Assembly: GCF_014203125.1 (NCBI RefSeq) | Contig: NZ_JACHIH010000005.1 | Coordinates: 62,001-126,000 of the forward strand | Length of the DNA: 64,000 bases | Origin: Rhodopseudomonas rhenobacensis | Lineage (GTDB): Bacteria > Pseudomonadota > Alphaproteobacteria > Rhizobiales > Xanthobacteraceae | Direction of reading: 5' to 3' | Shown: piece by piece, positions 47,440-58,833 of the stretch | Layout: each line of letters begins with the position of its first letter | How positions within the stretch are numbered: the stretch's first letter is position 1 | The notes under the pieces: model-generated | Database searches by the model: none | The model's input: only the letters and a program-made list of their open reading frames with translations | Told to the model about the DNA's origin: nothing | Made by a program: the position numbers and the translations under genes

Positions 47440-49287
47440 ATGCAGACCTCGGACAAGCAATCGATCAGGGAACGGCTCGGCGCGCTGCGGAACCTGAAGC
47501 CGTTTATCGCGATGGTCTGGCGCACCAGCCCGTCGCTGACCCTGACCTCGCTGCTGCTGCGGCTGTTGCGCGCCGTGCTTCCGGTGGCGACGCTGTTCGT
47601 CGGCAAATTGATCATCGACGACGTCGTGCTGCTGGTGCAGCTGCCGGACAAGCCGTCGACCTTCGCGCAATGGCTGGACAGCGGCCGGTTGAATTGGCTT
47701 GGCCTGTTGCTCGCCGCCGAGCTGGCGCTGGCGATCGTGGCGGATCTGCTCGGGCGCGTGGTGGCTTTGGTCGATAGCCTGTTGTCGGAGCGCGTGACCA
47801 ACGCCTCCAGCGTGCGGCTGATGCAGCATGCCGCGACGCTGGATCTGGAGGATTTCGAGGACGCCGATTTTCAGGATCAGCTGGAGCGGGCGCGCCGGCA
47901 GACCAGCGGCCGGATGACGCTGATGGCGCAATTGTTCGGTCAGGCGCAGGACATCGTGACCGTGGTCAGCTTCGCCGGCGGGCTGATCTTCTATGCGCCG
48001 TGGCTGATCGCGCTGTTGCTGCTGGCGCTGGTGCCGTCGTTTCTCGGCGAGGCGCATTTCAGCGCCAAGAGCTATTCGCTGGATTTCGTGCGCACGCCGG
48101 AACGGCGCGGGTTGGACTATGTCCGGCAGACCGCCGCCAGCGTCGAGACCGCCAAGGAAGTAAAGATCTTCGGGCTCAGCGGCTTTCTGATCGACCGCTA
48201 TGTGCGCCTCGCCACCGAGTTCTACGCCGCCAATCGCAACCTGGCGCTGCGCCGCGCCGGCTGGGGGAGCCTGTTCACCGCGCTCGGCACCACCGGCTAT
48301 TATCTGGCCTATGGCTATATCGTCTGGCGCACGCTGGCCGGCGAATTTTCGGTCGGCGATCTCACCTTCCTGGCGGGCTCGTTCCGCCGGCTCAGCACGC
48401 TGCTCGAAGGGCTCTTGACCAGCTTTTCGAGCACCGCAAGCCAGGCGCTGTATCTCAACGACCTGTTTGCGTTCTTCGAGGTCGAGCCGGAGATCCTGTC
48501 GCCGTCCGATCCGCGGCCGTTCCCGCAGCCGATCCGCGAGGGCTTTGTGTTCGAGGATGTCGGGTTCATCTATCCGGGCGCCGAACGCTGGGCGGTGCGT
48601 CATCTCAGCTTCGCGCTACGCGCCGGCGAGATGCTCGCCCTGGTCGGCGAGAACGGCGCCGGCAAGACCACCTTGGTCAAACTGCTGGCGCGGCTCTATG
48701 ACCCGGACGAAGGCCGCGTGCTGCTCGATGGCCACGATCTGCGGGACTATGACCTCGACTCGTTGCGCGGCAATATGGGGGTGATCTTTCAGGACTTCTT
48801 CCGCTACAACCTCACCGCCGCCGACAATATCGCGGTCGGCAAGATCGACGCGCGCGACGATCACGACCGCATCGAACGGGCCGCCCGCAGCAGCCAGGCC
48901 GACGAGGTGATTGCGCGATTGCCGGACCGCTACGAGCAGATGATCGGCAAGCGGTTTCGCAACGGCGTCGAATTGTCCGGCGGGGAGTGGCAGAAGATCG
49001 CGATCGCGCGGGCCTATATGCGCGAGGCGCCGGTGCTGATCCTGGACGAGCCGACCGCGGCGCTGGACGCGCGATCCGAATTCGAGGTGTTTCAGCGCTT
49101 CAAGGCGCTCAGCGCCGGCAAGACCGGCATTCTGATCTCGCACCGCTTTTCCAGCGTCCGGATGGCCGATCGAATTCTCGTTCTCGCCGATGGCAAGGTG
49201 GAATCCGCCGGCACGCACGACGAACTGATGACGCAGGGCGGCCGTTATTCCGATCTGTTCGAGCTGCAGGCCGCAGGCTATCGCTAG
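47440..49287 (+). CDS. ABC exporter, fused permease and ATPase
   Basis: 615 residues from ATG 47440; GTG at 47407, overlapping the SDR stop, is an alternative. N-terminal six-helix type I exporter domain (about 20-340), then nucleotide-binding domain: Walker A VGENGAGKTTLVKLLARLYD, Q-loop IFQDFFRY, signature ELSGGEWQKIAIARA, Walker B LILDEPTAALDARSE and H-loop ISHRFSSVRMAD. It belongs to the MsbA-like half-transporter group, works as a homodimer; substrate unknown. Confidence 0.9.
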   Translation: MQTSDKQSIRERLGALRNLKPFIAMVWRTSPSLTLTSLLLRLLRAVLPVATLFVGKLIIDDVVLLVQLPDKPSTFAQWLDSGRLNWLGLLLAAELALAIVADLLGRVVALVDSLLSERVTNASSVRLMQHAATLDLEDFEDADFQDQLERARRQTSGRMTLMAQLFGQAQDIVTVVSFAGGLIFYAPWLIALLLLALVPSFLGEAHFSAKSYSLDFVRTPERRGLDYVRQTAASVETAKEVKIFGLSGFLIDRYVRLATEFYAANRNLALRRAGWGSLFTALGTTGYYLAYGYIVWRTLAGEFSVGDLTFLAGSFRRLSTLLEGLLTSFSSTASQALYLNDLFAFFEVEPEILSPSDPRPFPQPIREGFVFEDVGFIYPGAERWAVRHLSFALRAGEMLALVGENGAGKTTLVKLLARLYDPDEGRVLLDGHDLRDYDLDSLRGNMGVIFQDFFRYNLTAADNIAVGKIDARDDHDRIERAARSSQADEVIARLPDRYEQMIGKRFRNGVELSGGEWQKIAIARAYMREAPVLILDEPTAALDARSEFEVFQRFKALSAGKTGILISHRFSSVRMADRILVLADGKVESAGTHDELMTQGGRYSDLFELQAAGYR

Positions 49288-49343
49288 CGGCTGGCCCGCG
49301 CTCCGTCTGCGCCTGGTGTGAGAACCGCAAATTTCAGCATGAG

Positions 49344-49365
49344 AGCCGGTTTCTGGAAACCGGCT
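49344..49365. promoter_or_regulatory. 22-bp inverted repeat after the ABC gene
   Basis: AGCCGGTTTC-TG-GAAACCGGCT, a 10-bp perfect stem with a 2-base centre. No T-run follows, so it may be a terminator hairpin for the ABC gene or a protein-binding site for the next operon 66 bases on. Confidence 0.45.
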
Positions 49366-49430
49366 ACCGCAACTCCAGCTTGTTGCCGCGCCACACCTGG
49401 CATAGCCTCTGCAACAGCCCCGCGAGTTGG

Positions 49431-49781
49431 ATGATCTCCATGATGATCGTCGTCAAACGCAAGATGCGCAGAACTCAGATCGGGCTGCTGGGCGCGCTCG
49501 CCTTGCTGGGCGGAGTAGTTGGCGCGGAAGCGGCGGGGCCGTGGCGAGCCGGTGAAGGCAATACGCGGGGCTGGCAATTGATGAGCCCGCAAGAGCGCAT
49601 CGAGCATCAGGCGCGAGTGCGTGGTTTCACCGATTATGAAACCTGCCAGGCCTACCGGACCCGACATCACGACCTGATGGTGCAGCGTGCCCAACAACGC
49701 GGCTTGGAGTTGCCGGACTCCCACTGGGATTTCTGCGACCGTCTCAAGTCGATGCCGTCCTCGCCGCCGGCTTCGGAGTGA
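49431..49781 (+). CDS. Small exported protein of unknown family
   Basis: 116 residues; a basic N-terminus and hydrophobic helix (IGLLGALALLGGVVGAEA) form a signal peptide. The mature part has GWQLMSPQERIEHQARVRGF and two cysteines (ETCQAY, WDFCDR) that could pair in the periplasm. Start may be at 49431, 49440 or 49443. Five bases separate it from the ferric-reductase-like gene, so they are one operon. Confidence 0.65.
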   Translation: MISMMIVVKRKMRRTQIGLLGALALLGGVVGAEAAGPWRAGEGNTRGWQLMSPQERIEHQARVRGFTDYETCQAYRTRHHDLMVQRAQQRGLELPDSHWDFCDRLKSMPSSPPASE

Positions 49782-49785
49782 GCCG

Positions 49786-51063
49786 ATGACCGGCTTGGCA
49801 TCGACGCTGCGGTTGCTGTCGATCCCGCTGCTCTCCGTCGCCGTGCCGTTCGGCTTTGTGCTGTGGGCTTTTCCCGAGGACCTGGCGCCGGCGCGGATGA
49901 TCGGGATCGTCTTCGGCTGGATCGGCTGCGGGTTGCTGCTGGTCAGCCTGCTGTTGATGCTGCGCGAACCCCGGCTGGCGCGCTGGCTCGGCGGGTTGGA
50001 GCGCATGTATCGTTGGCACCACGTCACCGGCATCCTGGCCTATGTGGCGCTGCTGCTGCATCCGCTGGCGCTGGCGGCGAATGGACTCTCGACGTCGCCG
50101 GCATTCGCCTGGGAGACGTTATCGGCGTTCGACGAGGGATGGGCGGTCTGGTCTGGCTGGCTTGGGCTGCTGGTGCTGATGCTGGGATTGATCGTCACGT
50201 TCAGTCCGACGTTGAACAGACGGCTGTCATACGGCACCTGGCGCTGGCTGCACGCTGCGCTTGCCCTCGGGGTATTGCTCGGACTGGCTCATCTTGTGCT
50301 GCTCGGCATCGACGAACCAGTGCTGCCGATCATCGCCGTGGTGGCGCTGATCCTGGCTTGGCGCGCGCTGCGCGGCGATCTCGGGTTGGCGGCGCATCCC
50401 TACATCGTGAGCGCGGTGCGGCCGATTGCAGCAGGCGCCGTTGAGATCGGCTTACGCCCGCTCGGCGATCCGCTCGCCATCGCCGCGGGACAGTTCGTAT
50501 TGGTGGCGTTTTTTGCCGGCCCGACCTACCGCGGTTGTGGCGAATTTCATCCCTTCACGGTCAGTTCGATCGATCCTGACCGGGTGCTACATGTCGGCGT
50601 GAAGGCCCTCGGCGACTGCACCCGGCGGATGCTGTCGATTGAGCAGGGCGTGGCGGCGCGGGTGATGGGCGGGTTCGGCAATTTTCTCGCTGACCGTAAA
50701 GCCGCTCCGCAATTTTGGGTGGCGGGTGGCATTGGCGTGGCGCCGTTCGTCGCTCTGCTGCGGGCCGGTCATCTCAGCGACGCAACGACGCTGCTGTACC
50801 TGTATCGCAGCGAAGCCGACGCGGTGTTTCTGTCGGAATTGCGCACGATCGCGGCATCCGACCCGCGGCTGTCGCTGCAGGCGGTAGCGACCGGCGACAC
50901 GTTGCCGGACCTGACGCCGATGCTCCCCGATGCCTCGCAGTTATCCGGCTGCGATTGCTATTTCTGCGGGCCGCCGGGACTGATCGCGGCGCTGGAGCCG
51001 TTGCTGCGCGCCAAGGGCGTCACCGCCCGCCATATCCATTACGAAAACTTCGAGTTCAGATGA
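49786..51063 (+). CDS. Ferric-reductase/NOX-like transmembrane flavoprotein
   Basis: 425 residues. N-terminal membrane domain of about six helices with heme-ligand histidines (YRWHHVTGILAYVALLLHPLA, WRWLHAALALGVLLGLAHLVL); C-terminal FAD/NAD(P)H domain with FHPFTVSSIDP (FAD), FWVAGGIGVAPFVALLR (NAD(P)H) and CDCYFCGPPGLIAAL. It moves cytosolic reducing equivalents across the membrane. GGAG at 49775-49778 supports ATG 49786. Downstream cytochrome b5-like gene overlaps it. Confidence 0.88.
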   Translation: MTGLASTLRLLSIPLLSVAVPFGFVLWAFPEDLAPARMIGIVFGWIGCGLLLVSLLLMLREPRLARWLGGLERMYRWHHVTGILAYVALLLHPLALAANGLSTSPAFAWETLSAFDEGWAVWSGWLGLLVLMLGLIVTFSPTLNRRLSYGTWRWLHAALALGVLLGLAHLVLLGIDEPVLPIIAVVALILAWRALRGDLGLAAHPYIVSAVRPIAAGAVEIGLRPLGDPLAIAAGQFVLVAFFAGPTYRGCGEFHPFTVSSIDPDRVLHVGVKALGDCTRRMLSIEQGVAARVMGGFGNFLADRKAAPQFWVAGGIGVAPFVALLRAGHLSDATTLLYLYRSEADAVFLSELRTIAASDPRLSLQAVATGDTLPDLTPMLPDASQLSGCDCYFCGPPGLIAALEPLLRAKGVTARHIHYENFEFR

Positions 51064-51428
51064 TGCGCAAACTGTTCATCGCAACGACTGCGACGTTCTG
51101 GGCCATGGTGTTCGCATTCTGGGGCGGCAGCCTGTGGTCGCCCGACGCCGAGCCGCCGCTCGCCGCAGCGCCTGACCGCGCGATCGCCGCCGCCGAACTG
51201 GCCAAGCACGCCACGCCCGAAACCTGCTGGATGGCGATCCGCGGCGACGTCTACGATCTCGCCGCCTATCTGCCGGACCATCCGTCACGGCCGCAGATCA
51301 TCGAACCATGGTGCGGCAAAGACGCCACCGAGGCCTATACCACCAAGACCAAGAACCGGCCGCATTCCAAGGAAGCCGACGCGCTGCTGCCGAAATACCG
51401 GATCGGCCGGCTGTCGCCCGAGCGTTAG
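51060..51428 (+). CDS. Membrane-anchored cytochrome b5-like protein
   Basis: 122 residues. N-terminal signal anchor (LFIATTATFWAMVFAFWGG), then a cytochrome b5-like fold: ELAKHATPETCWMAIRGDVY, DLAAYLPDHPSRP, WCGKDATEAY. The usual heme-loop HPGG is HPSR here, so one heme His is retained. Start overlaps the flavoprotein stop (ATGATG at 51060). Likely the periplasmic electron acceptor of that flavoprotein. Confidence 0.75.
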   Translation: MMRKLFIATTATFWAMVFAFWGGSLWSPDAEPPLAAAPDRAIAAAELAKHATPETCWMAIRGDVYDLAAYLPDHPSRPQIIEPWCGKDATEAYTTKTKNRPHSKEADALLPKYRIGRLSPER

Positions 51429-51439
51429 TCCCGCAGCGA

Positions 51440-51732
51440 TTATGCCGTGAGCCATTTGGCGATGTCGTCGGCCTTGGGCCGCCGATGCCCTGCAGCCTGG
51501 CGGCGAGCTTTGCGGCATACAGCCTGGTTCGGCCGCCGGAATGGCAGAAGAAGATCACCTTGCGGCCGCGGAACGGTTCGAGGTTGGCCTCGGCGAAGCG
51601 CGACAGCGGCACCGCGACCGCGCCCTCGATCTGCTCGCGGTCGATCTCGTGACGCTCGCGAACATCGAGTAGCGTAGCGCCGCAGGCGACCAGACGATCG
51701 GCTTCGCGGGCATCGATAGTTTTCAATTTCAT
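51440..51732 (-). pseudogene. Rhodanese-domain protein with probable frameshift
   Basis: From ATG 51732 (AGGAG upstream) the frame gives IDAREADRLVACGATLLDVR, AVAVPLSRFAEANLEPFRGR, then the active-site loop FFCHSGGRT with catalytic Cys near residue 77. After AARLQGIGG the frame runs wild into antisense of the cytochrome b5 gene. A one-base shift near 51470-51485 gives KADDIAKWLTA and a stop at 51440, a normal gene end. Either a real frameshift or a sequencing error. Its neighbour is a relic of a sulfide:quinone-reductase-like gene. Confidence 0.65.
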
Positions 51733-51778
51733 CCTGCTCTCCTCTGATCCGGCATCCTGCTGGTCGATCCGCGCCAAG

Positions 51779-52048
51779 TCAGCGGAACGTGGTCAGGTCG
51801 TGGCGTTCGAAGATCCGCTTCAGCCAGTGGAAGATCTTCAGCTTCGGTCCGACGAAGTTGAAGCGCTCGTTGCGGAACACCAGCATTCCCGCGTCCAGCG
51901 TATCGACGATGCACACCAGTTCGGGTTTGAAGCGGTAGGACGGCTCGCGTCCGGCTTCGATCGCGGCGATGTTGGCGGCCACCGCGATGGCCTGAAGATC
52001 CGCCTGATGCGCCTGTTTGGGCATCCAGTCATCGCTCGTCGATATCAT
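51779..52048 (-). pseudogene. C-terminal fragment of SQR-like FAD oxidoreductase
   Basis: 89 residues including HQADLQAIAVAANIAAIEAG, PSYRFKPELVCIVDTLDAGM and PKLKIFHWLKRIFERH, the C-terminal end of sulfide:quinone oxidoreductase / FCSD-type flavoproteins (normally ~380 residues). The two FAD/NAD-binding domains are missing; the fragment begins where the downstream-transferred SDR/AKR block ends. With the rhodanese it suggests a former sulfur-oxidation unit. Confidence 0.7.
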
Positions 52049-52073
52049 TGCCAGCCGCCTTTCGCCGTCATCC

Positions 52074-52916
52074 TCAACTCGCGGCTGGAAAGTCGGTGGT
52101 GGCGCTGACTGCGGTCCACTCGTCGATCTCCCGGCGCTGTGCGTTGACTTCGTCGCCGACGATCTTGACGGCGTCGCTGCCGAGCAAAAGCCGCACCGGC
52201 AGCTTGTTGCCTCCGATCAGCTCGACGAGCACGCGGGCCGCCCGCGCCGGGTCGCCTGGCTGGGTTCCGCCGGTCTTGTCATTCTCCTTGCGACGCGGTC
52301 CGACGGTCTTGGCGTAGTCGTCGATCGCGGTCGCGGTGCCTTGCAAGGAGCGCCCGGCAAATTCCGTGCGGAACGCACCCGGCTCGACGATCAGCACCCG
52401 AATCCCGAGCGGCTCGACCTCGCGCCGCAGCGCGTCCGACAGGCCCTCCATGGCGAACTTGGTCGCCGAGTAGAAGCCCGAGCCCGGCATCGCCAGGCGC
52501 GCGGCGATCGAGGTGATGTTGACGATGGTGCCGCTGCGGCGCGACCGCATGCCCGGCAGCACCGCCTTGATCATCGCAAGCGGCCCGAACACGTTGGTGG
52601 CGAACAGCTGCGCGATCCGCGCGTCTTCTCCCTCCTCGACGGCGGCGCGATAGCCATAGCCTGCATTGTTGACGAGCACATCGACCCCGCCGGCCTGCTC
52701 GACCTGAGCCACAGCGGCCGCGACGTCCTCGGCCGACGTGACGTCGAGCTTCAACGCGGTGGCGTTGTCGTGACCATCCACCAGTTCGGCGAGCTGCGCG
52801 GGGTCGCGGGCGGTCACGAACACACGCTGTCCCTGGGCGATCAACTCCTTGGCGAGGGCGTGGCCAAGGCCGCTGGAGCAGCCGGTGACCAGCCAAGTGC
52901 GGGCTTTGTCGGACAT
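52074..52916 (-). CDS. Short-chain dehydrogenase/reductase
   Basis: 280 residues, classical SDR: cofactor motif WLVTGCSSGLGHALAKEL, NNAGYGYRAAVEEG, catalytic NITSIAARLAMPGSGFYSATK (Ser, Tyr-X3-Lys), then GIRVLIVEPGAFRTEFAGRS. NADP preference is likely given the TARD after beta-2. Substrate unknown. It follows the first aldo-keto reductase gene by 29 bases in the same direction. Confidence 0.88.
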   Translation of the reverse strand: MSDKARTWLVTGCSSGLGHALAKELIAQGQRVFVTARDPAQLAELVDGHDNATALKLDVTSAEDVAAAVAQVEQAGGVDVLVNNAGYGYRAAVEEGEDARIAQLFATNVFGPLAMIKAVLPGMRSRRSGTIVNITSIAARLAMPGSGFYSATKFAMEGLSDALRREVEPLGIRVLIVEPGAFRTEFAGRSLQGTATAIDDYAKTVGPRRKENDKTGGTQPGDPARAARVLVELIGGNKLPVRLLLGSDAVKIVGDEVNAQRREIDEWTAVSATTDFPAAS

Positions 52917-52945
52917 GATGATTTCCTATGCGCTGAAACGGGGCA

Positions 52946-55149
<2,204 letters not shown>

Positions 55150-55167
55150 TGAAAAGTTCCTTGATAA

Positions 55168-56284
<1,117 letters not shown>

Positions 56285-56290
<6 letters not shown>

Positions 56291-57181
56291 AACGAGAATT
56301 TCAACACGCTCGCGGCCTTCGCGGTCGTCGCCCAGGAGCGTAGCTTCACCCGCGCCGCCGCCAAATTGGCGGTTTCGCAGTCGGCGCTCAGCCAGACCAT
56401 CAAGAGTCTGGAAGAGCGGCTTGGCATTCGACTGCTCACCCGCACCACCCGCAGCGTGTCCCCGACTGAAGCAGGGGAACGGCTTCTTCGAACGGTCGCA
56501 CCTCGGTTCGAGGAGATCGAGCAGGAGCTGGCGGCGATGAACGCCTTGCGCGAAAAGCCCGCCGGCACGATCCGCATCACGGCAGGGGAGCATCCTGCCA
56601 TCACCGTCCTGCAGGCAGGACTCGCCCGGTTCCTGCCGGACTATCCTGGCATCAATGTCGAGATCATCGTCGATTACGGCCTTTCCGATATCGTCGCCGA
56701 CGGCGTCGATGCAGGAGTCCGGCTCGGGGAACAGGTCGCCAAGGACATGATCGCAGCGCGGATCGGGCCGGACATGCGGATGGCGGTGGTCGGTTCGCCC
56801 GCTTACTTCGCGAAGCACGCGAAGCCGGGAACGCCGCAGGAACTCACCGCGCATAATTGCATCAACATCCGGCTGCCGACCTATGGCGGTTTGTTCGCCT
56901 GGGAGTTCGAGAAGGGCGGCCACGAAGTCAAGGTCCGGGTCGAAGGCCAGTTGGTCTTCAACAATATCGCGCTGCGGCTGGAATCCGCCCTCCAGGGGCT
57001 GGGCCTTGCCTATATGCCCGAGGACCACGCGCTCGATCATATCCGCGAGGGACGGCTGATCCGGGTGCTCGAGGACTGGTGCGAGCCATTTCCGGGCTAC
57101 CATCTCTATTATCCGAGCCGCCGCCACGCGTCACCGGCGTTCGCGATCATGGTCGATGCCTTGCGCTATCGCGGACCATGA
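56285..57181 (+). CDS. LysR-family regulator of the AKR array
   Basis: 298 residues. N-terminal winged helix-turn-helix (FVVAQERSFTRAAAKLAVSQ, SALSQTIKSLEERLGIRLLT, residues ~15-55), then a periplasmic-binding-type effector domain with IVDYGLSDIVADGVDAGVRL and MRMAVVGSPAYFAKHAKPG. Divergent from AKR 3, it likely activates that operon in response to a carbonyl or oxidant. The protein is a close paralogue of the LysR at 62825. Confidence 0.92.
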
Positions 57182-57253
57182 CACCGAGCCGAAACTAACC
57201 GTTCCGGAGTTGGTGAGCTGGCTTCAACAAAGTTGCAACGACCGGGCCCGAAG

Positions 57254-58375
57254 CTAGAGGGTCCGAGCGAAAAACGGTGTCAGCTTGCCCATTGCCGCAT
57301 CCACATATTTGGGGACCCAATAGGTTTCGATATGGGTTGCGCCGTCGATCCTGAACAACGCCTTGTCGGTCGTGCCGGTGGCCTTCGCAAATGCATCCTC
57401 GGTCATGTACAGGCTGTCAGCCTTGCTGCCGGCGAGCATCAGCAGCGGCTTGTCGATCAGTTCGATCTGGTCGGTGGCATCCCAACGCATCAGGTCAAGC
57501 AAGCTGCTCATCGTGTATTTGAATGTCGAGCCGGCGTGCGCGTGCGTCTTCCAGTAATACTCATAACCTTGCCGGTACAGATCAAACGGCAGTGCGGCGA
57601 TCTGCGCGTCTGTCAGATTGGCGTCACCGGCGTAGAGGATTTCTCCGCCGCCGGCTTCCTGGGCGCGGGCATCTGAGGCCTGCTGCAGGCGTTGCTGGAT
57701 GGTCTGCAGTTGTGAATCGACATAGCCGTTGCGACGGACCCGCCCGGAATTGAACATGCTCAGCGTCGCGATCGACTTGAAGCGCTTGTCGGTTTTGGCT
57801 GCCGCCAACGAGTAGCCGCCACCGCCGCAGATGCCGAACAGCCCCAGACGCGCAGCGTCAACACCGGGATAGCGGGTGATGAAGTCCGCCATACCGTGGA
57901 TGTCCTCGATGCGGAACGTAGGTTTGTCCACGCTCCGCGGCGCACCACCACTCCCACCCTGATATGCGGCATCCGCCGTGATCGTGACGTAGCCCTGTTC
58001 CGCGAGGTGCTGGGCATACAAGCCCGCGACCTGCTCCTTCACTCCGCCGTTCGGGTGTGCCACGACGATCGCAGGATATTTCTTGGTTGGATCATAGTTG
58101 GCCGGAGTGTAGACGTTGGCGGCGATATCCAGACCATTAAGCTTGTAATTGACCGGGTGGATATTGACCTTGCCTGGCTCATTATTCGTGATGGCGCCGC
58201 CATAGACCAAGGTGAACGGATTTTGGTTGTGATCGGCCGCGACGGCGGTGGCATTGCTCATTGTTGAAGCTCCTAACACTGCACCTGAGAGAATGAGCGC
58301 CGAGGCTCTGAGGAATTCCCGCCTCTTCTTGTTGATCACGTCATCGGTCACTTCGAACTCCAGTGTTTGATCCAC
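57254..58375 (-). CDS. Alpha/beta hydrolase with Cys nucleophile and Tat signal
   Basis: 373 residues. Twin-arginine signal KKRREFLRASALILSGAVLG (about 16-35). Alpha/beta-hydrolase fold: VVAHPNGGVKEQVAGLYAQH, nucleophile elbow FGICGGGGYSLA with Cys in place of Ser as in dienelactone hydrolase, Asp in AGSKADSLYM and His in ATHIETYW. Probably a periplasmic lactone/ester hydrolase of the DLH or YcjY-like group; substrate unknown. Its divergent upstream region carries the orphan LysR module. Confidence 0.85.
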   Translation of the reverse strand: MDQTLEFEVTDDVINKKRREFLRASALILSGAVLGASTMSNATAVAADHNQNPFTLVYGGAITNNEPGKVNIHPVNYKLNGLDIAANVYTPANYDPTKKYPAIVVAHPNGGVKEQVAGLYAQHLAEQGYVTITADAAYQGGSGGAPRSVDKPTFRIEDIHGMADFITRYPGVDAARLGLFGICGGGGYSLAAAKTDKRFKSIATLSMFNSGRVRRNGYVDSQLQTIQQRLQQASDARAQEAGGGEILYAGDANLTDAQIAALPFDLYRQGYEYYWKTHAHAGSTFKYTMSSLLDLMRWDATDQIELIDKPLLMLAGSKADSLYMTEDAFAKATGTTDKALFRIDGATHIETYWVPKYVDAAMGKLTPFFARTL

Positions 58376-58833
58376 GGGGAACGTGTGGCGCCAGCTTCAG
58401 CGCAGGCACGTCATTCAAGTATCTTCTCTGCCGACAGCTGCGAGGTCTGATCTGTGATCTGGACATTGTTCACGTCGGATATTCGTAACCGTAAGAGATA
58501 ATGAGGATTAGTCTCTCTTATCGGCATTCTCTCATAAGACGGCCTAATGAATGTGGAGGCGTGCCGCGAAGCTCAGCCCTTGGGTGGGCAAGACAGCAAC
58601 GAATCTTGGTCCGGCGATTCGGAGCGTGGCCGAGCGATATGGCACAGCATCGCCGCGGCATTACCAGCGCTCATCCAGCAGTTCGTCGCCGAACGGCCCT
58701 CCGGCGATAAGCGAGGCCGAACACGATCGCCCGCTATCGCGATGGTTACAGCGATCCGCCAGCCAACGGACGGCGGTCTCCGCAGCTATGGTGCGGTCCC
58801 GGGCGGCACGGGGCCTGAGCAGCTCAGCAGGCG
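58376..58833. other. Intergenic region between hydrolase and aldehyde dehydrogenase
   Basis: 458 bases. Besides module B there is no supportable gene; open frames on the plus strand after 58551 show no family similarity that I recognise. Possibly the eroded body of a former regulator gene. Confidence 0.4.
58506..58556 (+). promoter_or_regulatory. 51-bp LysR promoter/operator module, copy B (no LysR gene)
   Basis: About 40 of 51 positions match copy A (shared runs TCGGCA, CTCATAAG and GGCCTAATGAATGT), including an ATG at 58551 in register. The frame after it is not LysR-like. It is either a relic of a lost third regulator or a retained operator for the hydrolase gene. Confidence 0.65.

Noticed and set aside
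49398..49413. Sigma-54-like sequence TGGCATAGCCTCTGCA before the small exported protein
   Set aside because: Spacing of GG and GC is right but the -12 element (CTGCA) is poor and no enhancer-like element was seen.
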